A DNA stretch of 37,174 bases from contig JASMLG010000116.1 of NCBI GenBank assembly GCA_030748805.1, forward strand, positions 1 to 37,174, written 5' to 3'. The notes below the pieces were generated by a model that did not search any database, had not been told where the DNA came from, and was given only the letters and a program-made list of their open reading frames with translations. This DNA is from Phycisphaerales bacterium (lineage in GTDB: Bacteria > Planctomycetota > Phycisphaerae > Phycisphaerales > SM1A02). The first letter of the stretch is position 1; every line of letters begins with the position of its first letter. Made by a program: the position numbers and the translations under genes. Below, piece by piece: positions 24,919 to 32,988 of the stretch.

Positions 24919-26283
24919 TTATTTAATGCCATACTCTTTTAGTTTGCGATAGAGAGTGCGTTCACCAATACCTAATAAATTTGATGTTTGTTCTCTATTA
25001 CCTCCCGTCATTGCTAACGTTTGGCGGATAGCTTCTTTCTCCAACTTGTCAAGCCCAATCCCAGCAAGTGTTCCAATATCATGTGACTCATCAGTATCAG
25101 TACTTCTTATTTCATCTGGAACCACACCAATCCCTATCGAGTCCCCAGTAGCCATAACTGCCATTCTTTGTACAACATTGAAAAGTTCACGAACATTTCC
25201 TGGCCAATCGTATCCTACTAAGCGAAGCATTGCTGGTTCGGTAATCGTTGGTACAGCACAATCCATATCTGCTGCATGTTTGCCTAAAGCATGGTTCACT
25301 AAAAGAGGAATATCTTCTCTTCTCTGACGAAGCGGCGGAACATTAATTTCAGCTCCGTTAATTCTAAAAAAGAGGTCTTCGCGAAATTCTCCACTTTCGC
25401 ATCTTTCTCTAAGATTCTGATTAGTTGCAGAAACAAATCTAACATCAGTTGACCTGTCTTTGTTTTGACCAAGGCGAACCACATCACCTGTCTCAAGAAC
25501 TCTGAGCAATTTTGCTTGCATAGAAATAGGCATGTCTCCAATTTCGTCTAAAAACAGAGTTCCACCGTTTGCATACTCAAAAACTCCTTCACGATCTCTA
25601 TCCGCACCTGTGAATGCTCCTCGAACATGTCCAAATAATTGATCTTCAAGCAATGACTCGCTCTGGCCAGCACAATTGAACGCAACATATTTTTTTTGTG
25701 ATCGCTTTGATTGGTTGTGGATTGCACTTGCAACGAGTTCCTTGCCTGTTCCTGATTCTCCAGTAATCAATACAGGCAATTTGCTGGGTGCTACTTGACG
25801 AATCAACTCTATTATTCGCCTTATTGCTAGAGAATCACCAATAATACCCTCAAAACCATAAGCAGAATCAACCTGCCCTTTCAACATCTGGTTTTGCTGT
25901 CTTAGCATCGTTGTCTCTGTTGCTCTATTGACAAGATTTCGAAATACATCGAGATCTAGTGGTTTCTCAATAAAATCATAAGCCCCACCCTGCAAAGCAG
26001 CTTTCGCTGTTGGTACATCACCATGAGCAGTTACAACTATCGTCTCGGCATCCTCTTGGTGTTCGTTTGCCAACTTCAGGACTTCTAAGCCAGATTGTTC
26101 ATTTTCCATCACCATATCAGTAACAATTACATCGAAACTTCCCATTGTCAACTCGTCTCTAGCATTCTCAAGACCATCAACAATGGTGCAAATATGACCT
26201 AGCCGACGAAGTGACTCCGCCATTACTTCAGCATGATCTGGTTCGTCATCAACAATTAGAATTTGTGCGTGTAAATCTGACAT
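24919..26283 (-). CDS. NtrC-family sigma-54-dependent response regulator
   Basis: 454 aa. Receiver domain (about 5-120) with the acidic pocket VDDE, phosphoacceptor Asp56 (VTDMVM), Thr84 region (VVTAHG) and Lys107 (EKPLD), so phosphorylation should work. The AAA+ sigma-54 interaction domain (about 145-385) has Walker A GESGTGKE (175-182), the sigma-54 contact loop GAFTGA (222-227), Walker B GGTLFLDEIGD (240-250) and the arginine finger region FREDLFFRINGAEINVPPLRQRREDI. A Fis-type helix-turn-helix ends the protein (IRQTLAMTGGNREQTSNLLGIGERTLYRKLKEYGI). No histidine kinase lies next to it, so it is an orphan here. It diverges from murC with a 78-nt gap. Targets are unknown. Confidence 0.95.
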   Translation of the reverse strand: MSDLHAQILIVDDEPDHAEVMAESLRRLGHICTIVDGLENARDELTMGSFDVIVTDMVMENEQSGLEVLKLANEHQEDAETIVVTAHGDVPTAKAALQGGAYDFIEKPLDLDVFRNLVNRATETTMLRQQNQMLKGQVDSAYGFEGIIGDSLAIRRIIELIRQVAPSKLPVLITGESGTGKELVASAIHNQSKRSQKKYVAFNCAGQSESLLEDQLFGHVRGAFTGADRDREGVFEYANGGTLFLDEIGDMPISMQAKLLRVLETGDVVRLGQNKDRSTDVRFVSATNQNLRERCESGEFREDLFFRINGAEINVPPLRQRREDIPLLVNHALGKHAADMDCAVPTITEPAMLRLVGYDWPGNVRELFNVVQRMAVMATGDSIGIGVVPDEIRSTDTDESHDIGTLAGIGLDKLEKEAIRQTLAMTGGNREQTSNLLGIGERTLYRKLKEYGIK

Positions 26284-26291
26284 ACGAATAC

Positions 26292-26297
26292 ATTGTA
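26292..26297 (-). promoter_or_regulatory. Putative -10 box 8 nt before the NtrC-type gene
   Basis: ATTGTA on the plus strand reads TACAAT on the minus strand, ending 8 nt before the ATG at 26283. There is no Shine-Dalgarno in those 8 nt. A matching -35 is not evident. Confidence 0.35.
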
Positions 26298-26349
26298 CAT
26301 TGTGTTAAGAAACTTCTGCGGACTCAAGATAGAACACCTCTAGCGGCGA

Positions 26350-26355
26350 TAGAAT
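26350..26355 (+). promoter_or_regulatory. murC: Putative -10 box 6 nt before murC
   Basis: TAGAAT ends 6 nt before the murC ATG at 26362, and the gap (CTATAC) contains no ribosome site. The spacing would place the transcript start at or next to the start codon. No convincing -35 was found in the short divergent gap. Confidence 0.35.
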
Positions 26356-26361
26356 CTATAC

Positions 26362-27828
26362 ATGTCATCAAAATCACCTCTTGGTTTTTCCATAACTAAT
26401 CTACATGGAAAAATTTTTCATTTCGTCGGTATCGGTGGATGTGGGATGAGCGGATTGGCCCGCTTAATTGCCCGCTTAGGCGCAAATGTTCAAGGAACTG
26501 ACTCAAATAACTCCTCTGTAACCGATTCATTGCTTCAAGAAGGAATCCCTGTTTCCCTAATCCAAGATGGAAGCACAATTGATTCAGGAATTGATGTCAT
26601 CGTCCATTCTGCAGCAATTCCTCCCGATCACCCTGAAATTAATCGGGGTGACTCGTTAGAGATTCCTGTTATTTCTTATGCACAAATGTTGGGTTTGGTC
26701 CAAACTCAGCACACAGGTATTTGTATCGCTGGTACACATGGTAAATCCACAACCGTTTCATTGTTGAGTTCAATTCTTCTTCATGTCGAAATGGATCCAA
26801 GTTTTATTGTTGGTGCATACTGTAACCAAATTGGTGGCTCAAGTAGAGTTGGTTCACAGATTATTCCATCAGGACCCCTTAAAGGAAAACAAGGAATTCT
26901 AATAAGTGAGTCATGCGAATTTAATCGTTCGTTTCATGAACATGATCCAACCATCGCTCTTATCAACAACATTGAGGAAGATCATCTTGACTATTATTCG
27001 TCACTTGATGACATAATAGAATCGTTCAAAACATTTGCTATGAGAGTTCCTAGCGAAGCAAGCGGCGGTCTTTTATTAATAGGTCATGAAGGTGCTCACA
27101 AAAACATCGTGACTCCCGGTCTTCAATGCAAGGTAGAAACATTTGGTTTTCATCCTGAATCAGATTATCAGGTTGTTTATGATCCCTGCGTTCAGCGTGT
27201 TGGTATTCTTCGCGATGGGATGTGGACAATTCAATGGACCAATCCGATTCCCGGCTCTCACAATGCACTAAACTCTGCTGCTGCTGCAATCTTGGCAAAT
27301 AACCTTGGTGTAGATTGGGAGTTAATTATCCAGCCACTTGAGCAATTCACTGGTGTTGATCGCAGGTTGCAGCGGCTTGGGACAATTACTTGTCCAAATG
27401 GAGGAGAAGCGATTGTATATGATGACTATGGGCATCATCCCACAGAAATTGAGGTTACTCTAAGAGCGCTTCGTGCTGCAGAACTCCCGAAACGATTGAT
27501 TTGTGTTTTCCAACCTCATCAACACAGTAGAACAAGATTTTTGTTAAATCAATTCGCACAAAGTTTTTCTACTGCAGATGAAGTTATTGTTCCACATATT
27601 TATTTTGTTCGTGATTCAATTGCGGAAAAGCAAAGAGTGTCTGCTCAAGATCTTGTTGATAAACTCACAGAAAAAACAACAAATGCAAAGCACATCGAAA
27701 ACTTCGACGACATAGTTAAGCATCTTAAGACCACAACTAGAGATGGCGATTTAATTGTTATTATGGGTGCTGGACCTGTTACAAGCATTGCCCACGAATT
27801 AATTGGTTCGTCAAAAGTTTGTACGTAA
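26362..27828 (+). CDS. murC: UDP-N-acetylmuramate--L-alanine ligase
   Basis: 488 aa. Adds L-alanine to UDP-MurNAc, the first amino-acid step of the peptidoglycan stem, in the cytoplasm. The Rossmann-type N-domain has FHFVGIGGCGMSGLARLI (19-36). The ATP loop is AGTHGKSTT (123-131), and SESCEFNRSFHEHDPTIALINNIEEDHLDYY is the Mur ligase central motif with the conserved Glu, Asn and His. The C-domain has YDDYGHHPTEI and FQPHQHSRTRFL, MurC-specific. Length is normal (E. coli 491). First of murC-murB-ddl-ftsQ-like. murB begins 4 nt after the stop. Confidence 0.97.
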   Translation: MSSKSPLGFSITNLHGKIFHFVGIGGCGMSGLARLIARLGANVQGTDSNNSSVTDSLLQEGIPVSLIQDGSTIDSGIDVIVHSAAIPPDHPEINRGDSLEIPVISYAQMLGLVQTQHTGICIAGTHGKSTTVSLLSSILLHVEMDPSFIVGAYCNQIGGSSRVGSQIIPSGPLKGKQGILISESCEFNRSFHEHDPTIALINNIEEDHLDYYSSLDDIIESFKTFAMRVPSEASGGLLLIGHEGAHKNIVTPGLQCKVETFGFHPESDYQVVYDPCVQRVGILRDGMWTIQWTNPIPGSHNALNSAAAAILANNLGVDWELIIQPLEQFTGVDRRLQRLGTITCPNGGEAIVYDDYGHHPTEIEVTLRALRAAELPKRLICVFQPHQHSRTRFLLNQFAQSFSTADEVIVPHIYFVRDSIAEKQRVSAQDLVDKLTEKTTNAKHIENFDDIVKHLKTTTRDGDLIVIMGAGPVTSIAHELIGSSKVCT

Positions 27829-27832
27829 TTCC

Positions 27833-28780
27833 ATGCTACCTAAGTTCCAATCATCTCTACTTGGTGACCTAGATGTTGATATAAAATTAGATGCACAGAT
27901 AGGTGCTAAAACGTATTTCTCAGTTGGCGGCAGAGCAGATGCACTTATCAGACCCAAATCTGCGGACTCACTATCAATTCTGCTTCGAAGATGCTATGAG
28001 GGAGAGATTCCATTGAGAATCCTCGGAAAAGGTGCAAACCTTCTGGTCGATGACATTGGAGTAGATGGTGTGGTGGTCAAACTTGACCATCCGTGTTTTA
28101 TGCAAACAAGATACAATCGTGAGGAATCGATTGAATCATTACACACTATGGCGGGAGCAGATCTTGCTGAAACACTTATGGATACGGTACGAAGGGGTCT
28201 TGATGGTCTAACAGCAATAACTGGCATTCCAGCAACCATAGGTGGCGCTATTAGGATGAATGCTGGCGGAAAATATGGAAGTGTCAGCGATTCTATTTCT
28301 ACCATCACTTGCTTAACTAATCTTGGTGAATTGGTTACTTACGACAAAAGTAGTCTTCATTTTGGTTACAGAGAAAGCAGAATAGTTGATCCAATAATTC
28401 TATCAGCAACCTTTGAACTCCAACCATCAGATCCAGTTGTTATAAGAGATCGCGTAAAAGAAATTTTTGCTTGGAAAAAGTCAAAACAACCTCTGGCAGA
28501 TACCTCCGCAGGATGTGCATTCAAAAACCCATTCTCTAAAGATGGTTCTATGATGTCTGCGGGAAAAATCATTGATGAAGTAGGCCTAAAGGGATTAACT
28601 ATCGGTGGTGCATCTGTAAGCGAAAGACATGCAAATTTTATAGTTACTCGCCCAGAAGCAACTGCAAGAGATGTTCTTAATTTAATGAACGAAATACAAC
28701 ATCGAGTTAATGAGTGCACAAATATCTTGTTACAAAGAGAGGTAGTTGTATGGTCACGTGATCCTGAGGTACAGAGATGA
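27833..28780 (+). CDS. murB: UDP-N-acetylenolpyruvoylglucosamine reductase
   Basis: 315-aa flavoenzyme that reduces the enolpyruvyl group to give UDP-MurNAc with NADPH. FAD-binding segment: TYFSVGGRADALIRP (27-41), LRILGKGANLLV (61-72), and GIPATIGGAIRMNAGGKYG (131-149). GYRESR (178-183) supplies the substrate Arg, and SAGCAFKNP (225-233) is the catalytic loop. In most MurB enzymes this loop carries Ser (SAGSxFKNP or NAGSFFKNP); here it is Cys228. The start is set at ATG 27833, 4 nt after murC; the frame is open to a TTG at 27803 inside murC, which is less likely. The next gene overlaps by 4 nt. Confidence 0.95.
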   Translation: MLPKFQSSLLGDLDVDIKLDAQIGAKTYFSVGGRADALIRPKSADSLSILLRRCYEGEIPLRILGKGANLLVDDIGVDGVVVKLDHPCFMQTRYNREESIESLHTMAGADLAETLMDTVRRGLDGLTAITGIPATIGGAIRMNAGGKYGSVSDSISTITCLTNLGELVTYDKSSLHFGYRESRIVDPIILSATFELQPSDPVVIRDRVKEIFAWKKSKQPLADTSAGCAFKNPFSKDGSMMSAGKIIDEVGLKGLTIGGASVSERHANFIVTRPEATARDVLNLMNEIQHRVNECTNILLQREVVVWSRDPEVQR

Positions 28781-29676
28781 GTAAACTCTCTGTAATGATA
28801 CTAATGGGTGGGCCAGATGCTGAGCGAAATGTGTCAATCGAATCCGGTAATGCCGTAGTTGAAGCGTTAAAACAATCTGAAAGATTTGAAGTTTCTTCTC
28901 AAATTATAGATACACCAACAATAAACGATATTTTAAAAATAAACTCAGATATTGTATTCCCAGTTCTTCATGGTCCTTTTGGCGAAGGTGGACCTCTCCA
29001 GCAGTTACTTGAGAAAGCCGGCTTACCTTATGTTGGGTCTTGCTCAAAAACATCTGCAAACGCAATGGACAAAGTAACAACAAAGGAAATTGCCAAAGAA
29101 GCTGTAATCCAAACACCAGAATGGTGTACTGTTTCAAATTGTCAAGAATGCACCATCCAAACTCCACTCGTAATCAAACCAATTAATGACGGTTCAAGCC
29201 TAGATTTGAAAATCTGCCACACAGAAGACCAATTCATACATGCCAAAACAGGCTTATTGCAAATACATAAGACAATGTTAGTAGAGTCATATGTGAAAGG
29301 CAGAGAGGTTACAGTCGGGATTATTAACGGCAAACCGCTTCCAATAATCGAAATAAAACCACCTGCTGACCTTCAATCTTATGATTATGAAGCCAAGTAT
29401 GAAAGAAACGACACACAATATTTATTCGATTCTGATTTGCCTAACAATAGTTGTGTTCAGGATGCAATTAAGTTGTACAAATTAATGGGAATAAGAGACC
29501 TCGCTCGCGCTGATTTTATTGTTAACCAGTGCGGGTCGTGGTTTCTTGAAATAAACACTATGCCAGGATTCACTAGCCACTCTCTTGTTCCTATGGCCGC
29601 TAGGCACATAGGCATCTCAATGGTTGATTTGTGTTCTGAGCTCGTAGAAAACGTTGCTTGCCGCTTAGTAAAGTAG
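28777..29676 (+). CDS. ddl: D-alanine--D-alanine ligase
   Basis: 299-aa ATP-grasp enzyme that makes D-Ala-D-Ala for the peptidoglycan stem. N-terminal MILMGGPDAERNVSIESGNAVVEAL matches the family start (GGxSxERxVS). Further landmarks are FPVLHGPFGEGGPLQQLLEKAGLPYVGS, AMDKVTTKEIAKEA, IKPINDGSSLDLKI, and the metal-binding end LEINTMPGFTSHSLVPMAA. Length is typical (about 306). It overlaps murB by 4 nt (ATGA) and precedes the ftsQ-like gene by 33 nt. D-Ala-D-lactate or D-Ala-D-Ser specificity cannot be excluded, but nothing suggests it. Confidence 0.95.
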   Translation: MSKLSVMILMGGPDAERNVSIESGNAVVEALKQSERFEVSSQIIDTPTINDILKINSDIVFPVLHGPFGEGGPLQQLLEKAGLPYVGSCSKTSANAMDKVTTKEIAKEAVIQTPEWCTVSNCQECTIQTPLVIKPINDGSSLDLKICHTEDQFIHAKTGLLQIHKTMLVESYVKGREVTVGIINGKPLPIIEIKPPADLQSYDYEAKYERNDTQYLFDSDLPNNSCVQDAIKLYKLMGIRDLARADFIVNQCGSWFLEINTMPGFTSHSLVPMAARHIGISMVDLCSELVENVACRLVK

Positions 29677-29709
29677 TAGTAGCGACAATGTCGATGTTAT
29701 TTGCACGCT

Positions 29710-30567
29710 ATGGCCCGAAAAAAACAATCCAGAGTTACTTCTTCTCTTCTAACTTTAATTTCAATTATTGGTGACATATTTAAATCTCCAGTCCTAGTTG
29801 CTTGGATTTTGGCTATTGGTGGACTAATCACCTTAACTGCAATGAGTGTTCCAAAATTACGAGCCACACACATTTCAACTTCTAAAGTTCAGGTCACTTT
29901 CAACAATCCCCCTGTCTGGATTGATGAATCCATACTTCATGAATTACAGGATGTCGCAAGAATCCATCTTTCTCAAACAACTGTAGGCAGAGAGGGTTTA
30001 TTGCAAACGATTAAAGCGCTTGCAGCAACTGGATGGTTCACAAATATAAAACAAGTAAGTTGGACAAGTAATAATCATGCAGTTGTAGATGCAACATTCT
30101 TAATTCCTTATGCACGAGTTCAAGATGAAACTGGTACTGTCTTTGTTGATTTTCAAGCAAGAAGGTTGCCTACTCGCGAAGGTCTTATTGTTAATAAAAA
30201 ATATCACTTCATAACTTTAAATAATCCAATTTACTCAAGACCTCAAAGACCTGGTTTACAGTGGAACGGAGGAGATATCCTTGATGGGATAAAAGTTCTA
30301 AAGCACATCTATGATAAACCTTGGGCAGATCAAGTAAAGTCAATCAATCTTGCAAGGTGGGAAGGTAGTGGAACTATGTTTTTGGAAACTGATACACCAA
30401 GCAAATTAAAATGGGGCTCCGCTCCCGGAGAAGAACGCGGACTTGAAGCACTTGCGGATGAAAAAATCGAACGTTTGAATCGCGTTTACACAAAAAATGG
30501 AAGAATAGATCTTGGTCGTACTTCTGAGTTTGACCTAACAAAGACCGGTCGAATAATCCAAAACTAA
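29710..30567 (+). CDS. FtsQ/DivIB-like cell-division membrane protein
   Basis: 285 aa from ATG 29710 (MARKKQSRV); the frame is open to a TTG at 29701. Basic cytoplasmic tail, one membrane helix (about 26-46, SPVLVAWILAIGGLITLTAMSV), then an extracytoplasmic domain. The layout matches FtsQ: a POTRA-like part ending ATGWFTNIKQVSWTSNNHAVVDATFLIPYARV, then ETGTVFVDFQARRLP (like the VDxxGxxF of FtsQ), and a C-terminal beta domain ending NGRIDLGRTSEFDL. Position directly after murC-murB-ddl is the classical place of ftsQ in division-cell wall clusters and supports the call, which rests on weak similarity. ftsA and ftsZ do not follow; a cardiolipin synthase does. Confidence 0.68.
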   Translation: MARKKQSRVTSSLLTLISIIGDIFKSPVLVAWILAIGGLITLTAMSVPKLRATHISTSKVQVTFNNPPVWIDESILHELQDVARIHLSQTTVGREGLLQTIKALAATGWFTNIKQVSWTSNNHAVVDATFLIPYARVQDETGTVFVDFQARRLPTREGLIVNKKYHFITLNNPIYSRPQRPGLQWNGGDILDGIKVLKHIYDKPWADQVKSINLARWEGSGTMFLETDTPSKLKWGSAPGEERGLEALADEKIERLNRVYTKNGRIDLGRTSEFDLTKTGRIIQN

Positions 30568-30599
30568 CCAATGTTTAGAAATTACATTATCTTGAAGAT

Positions 30600-32045
30600 A
30601 TGAACCACTCTTCATGGCCAATTATGTTGATTGTGGGGGAAATCATCTTAAAAGTAATCATGATTGCTGTTGTATTACTTAAGAGAAAAAAAACTCCTTC
30701 TGCGAAACTCGCATGGATAATTCTTATAGTCGCCATCCCATTTATCGGGACATTATTGTACTTACTCGTTGGTACAACTCGACTGGGGGCTCTTAGGAGA
30801 AAATGCAACAAGAAAATCATAAAAATGATTCCACAAAGTATTTCTGCGCATATTCCAGATGTTAAAGCAAGAATTACTGAAGTAGATCCAACGTACCATT
30901 CTATCTCTTACATCGCAGAATCTGTTGGAGCATCACATGTTGTTGGTGGAAATAACGCGCAGCTCTTTGGTGACTCGGACAAGTTAATTGAATCTATCGC
31001 AAGAGACATTGATAATGCCAAAAAAAATTGTCATATTTTGTCATACATCATGTTAGATGATAAAGCAGGACAACACATCGCTAAATCACTCGTTGGAGCA
31101 GTAGAGAGAGGAGTTGCATGCAGACTCCTTCTTGATGGAATGGGTTCAAGGTCATTTCTCAATTCTTCAACCTGCCAAGAAATGAGAGATAAAGGTGTAA
31201 AAGTTGTCACTGCCCTACCAGCAAATATTCTTAGGGCTGCATTTGTAAGACTCGATCTCCGTAATCATCGAAAAATTACTGTAATAGATGATGAAATTGG
31301 ATATATGGGATCGCAAAATATTGCAGAACCTTCATTTGCTCCAAAACCAAAATATGCACCATGGGTTGATGCTTCAGTTCGGCTCACAGGACCAATTGTT
31401 CGAGAATTACAAGCAATCTTTGTACAGGATTGGTTTATGGATAGTGAAGAGAACTTGTCTGAACTACTTTTGGAGAAATTACATTTTTGCGAAGATGGCT
31501 TTCCCTCTCAACTCATGGCAACTGGTCCAAACAGCAACAATTTAGCATTAAGCCAATTATTACAAACAGCTTTCTTCAGTGCACAATCTGAACTAATAAT
31601 CACAACTCCTTATTTTTCACCAGATGATTCAACAGAGTCGGCTTTGTTAATAAGTGCAAAAAGAGGAGTTGAAACCCATCTTGTTCTTCCATCAACAAAT
31701 GACTCTAAACTTGTAGCTGCTGCTTGCAGGAGCAAGTACTCAAAGTTACTAGATGCTGGTGTTCACATACATGAATTTCATGGTGGACTACTTCATGCTA
31801 AAACAATGACAATCGATCGAAATCTTGCATTAATTGGTTCAGCAAATTTAGATAGACGAAGTTTAGAACTTAATTTTGAAGTAAGCATGCTTATTTATGA
31901 CACTGATTTTGCGAGCGAACTTCGTTTTCTTCAAACGAGTTATATGGAGCAATCTACCCCTGTCTCGACAAATTTGCCGTCCAGTTGGTCGATTCAACAA
32001 CGGCTCTGGCAGAACGCTGTGGCGTTAATTGCACCAGTTTTGTAA
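30600..32045 (+). CDS. cls: Cardiolipin synthase (phospholipase D family)
   Basis: 481 aa. Makes cardiolipin from phosphatidylglycerol or a related donor at the inner membrane. Two N-terminal helices (about 8-27 and 37-57; AKLAWIILIVAIPFIGTLLYLLVG, the PLDc_N pattern) are followed by two HKD catalytic motifs: HRKITVIDDEIGYMGSQN (His223, Lys225, Asp230) and HAKTMTIDRNLALIGSANLDRRS (His399, Lys401, Asp406). Length matches E. coli ClsA (486). It lies 32 nt downstream of the ftsQ-like gene, so co-transcription with the cell-wall genes is likely. The start has a purine stretch (GAAGAT) just upstream. Confidence 0.93.
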   Translation: MNHSSWPIMLIVGEIILKVIMIAVVLLKRKKTPSAKLAWIILIVAIPFIGTLLYLLVGTTRLGALRRKCNKKIIKMIPQSISAHIPDVKARITEVDPTYHSISYIAESVGASHVVGGNNAQLFGDSDKLIESIARDIDNAKKNCHILSYIMLDDKAGQHIAKSLVGAVERGVACRLLLDGMGSRSFLNSSTCQEMRDKGVKVVTALPANILRAAFVRLDLRNHRKITVIDDEIGYMGSQNIAEPSFAPKPKYAPWVDASVRLTGPIVRELQAIFVQDWFMDSEENLSELLLEKLHFCEDGFPSQLMATGPNSNNLALSQLLQTAFFSAQSELIITTPYFSPDDSTESALLISAKRGVETHLVLPSTNDSKLVAAACRSKYSKLLDAGVHIHEFHGGLLHAKTMTIDRNLALIGSANLDRRSLELNFEVSMLIYDTDFASELRFLQTSYMEQSTPVSTNLPSSWSIQQRLWQNAVALIAPVL

Positions 32046-32128
32046 ATATAGGCAGTTTAATTGGGTTAAAACGGTTGTTTTTACGAACATCCTCGAATAC
32101 CAAAACGAAGTATTAGTCAGATAGCATC

Positions 32129-32151
32129 GTAATACAACCGATGGTAATACA
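32129..32151. repeat. Direct repeat GTAATACA x2 upstream of the PEP-CTERM-like gene
   Basis: GTAATACA occurs at 32129-32136 and again at 32144-32151, 15 nt apart, ending 3 nt before the ATG. The block AACCGATGGTAATAC resembles, on the opposite strand, TATTACATCGGTT in the REP-bearing gap near 16114-16126 (one extra base). It could be a regulator site or chance. Confidence 0.3.
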
Positions 32152-32154
32152 TCA

Positions 32155-32877
32155 ATGCCCGTTAAAAAACGCCATATTTTCACCCTCATAACAGCACTAT
32201 TCATTTCTTGTGGTGCTTTTTCTGAGTATATTTCAATCAGCGGATCTGACGGCTCTTATGATATTCATGCAGGAAATCTTGCAGGAATACTAGGTGGAAC
32301 TAATAACCAATTTTCATTGAGTGATTTAGATATCCTTGCAGCAACTCTCAACGATGACGGAATTGATACGGAGGGTAAATTGTCATTCCTAGTTGCAAGC
32401 ACTGATGCCGGTTTATCATTTATTGGTTTGTTTGATGGAATTGCTAATAACAATCCTTGGGGAAGCGTACCAGATCAATTCTTAGGTCTATCAACAACGA
32501 CTAGTATAGGCACTGATTGGTTTGCAACAGGAGATACTGGAAGTGAATCATGGTGGTATGACATGGGTAACGGTACACAAATGGTCAACTCCATGTTGGG
32601 TTGGGATCATGGTCAAACTTCAGCGGGTTTTGCATGGGGTGATGTCCAACAAGCACAAGCTGGTACTATGAATTTATATGACATTGATTTAACTCAATTT
32701 GCTCCAGAGCCCATTCAATTCATAACCTTCCAAGACGATCATTGGGGTGTTGCGGGAACTGCCGATTTTTCGGTCCTTGGACAGTATGCATTTTCATACC
32801 AATTCATCCCAGCACCAGGCGCAATCGCTTTACTCACAATTGCAGGCCTTTCCGGTCGATGCCGACGCCGCAAATAA
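32155..32877 (+). CDS. PEP-CTERM-like exported protein
   Basis: 240 aa. Signal peptide at 1-23 (KKRHIFTLITALFISCGAFS). The middle is a low-charge, Gly/Ser/Asp/Trp-rich domain of unknown function. The C-terminus is a sorting-signal pattern: IPAPGAIALLTIAGLSG followed by RCRRRK, that is a Pro-containing motif, one membrane helix and a basic tail. The motif is PAPG rather than the classical PEP, a variant common in Phycisphaerae. The family implies processing by an exosortase and delivery to the cell surface or matrix; no exosortase is in the window. ATG at 32155 has no clear ribosome site. Its stop codon lies within a strong hairpin. Confidence 0.82.
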   Translation: MPVKKRHIFTLITALFISCGAFSEYISISGSDGSYDIHAGNLAGILGGTNNQFSLSDLDILAATLNDDGIDTEGKLSFLVASTDAGLSFIGLFDGIANNNPWGSVPDQFLGLSTTTSIGTDWFATGDTGSESWWYDMGNGTQMVNSMLGWDHGQTSAGFAWGDVQQAQAGTMNLYDIDLTQFAPEPIQFITFQDDHWGVAGTADFSVLGQYAFSYQFIPAPGAIALLTIAGLSGRCRRRK

Positions 32878-32900
32878 ATGTGGCTCTGAGCCATATTTAT
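32874..32900. terminator. 12-bp hairpin over the PEP-CTERM-like stop codon
   Basis: ATAAATGTGGCT (32874-32885), loop CTG, AGCCATATTTAT (32889-32900): 12 pairs with a single G-T. It includes the TAA stop. No T tract follows, so it may be a weak terminator or a transcript-stabilising end. Confidence 0.5.
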
Positions 32901-32944
32901 CTACTGCATTGATGATTTCGGAGCCCCTATCACCTTGAAAGAAG

Positions 32945-32981
32945 AAAGGCAGCGCTTTGTGACAGTCACTTTGCAACGCTG
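32945..32981. repeat. REP-like repeat copy C
   Basis: AAAGGCAGCGCTTTGTGACA then GTCACT (32945-32970), identical over 26 nt to copy D. It contains the palindrome GTGACAGTCAC. The outer arms CAGCG (32950-32954) and CGCTG (32977-32981) make a nested hairpin. The stretch after the palindrome, TTTGCAAC, matches TTCGCAAC after copy A at 16100-16107. Confidence 0.75.
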
Positions 32982-32988
32982 AAAGAGA

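Noticed and set aside
32050..32090. AAAAC-GGTT-GTTTT hairpin with T run after cls as a terminator
   Set aside because: The stem is five mostly A-T pairs and too weak to call.
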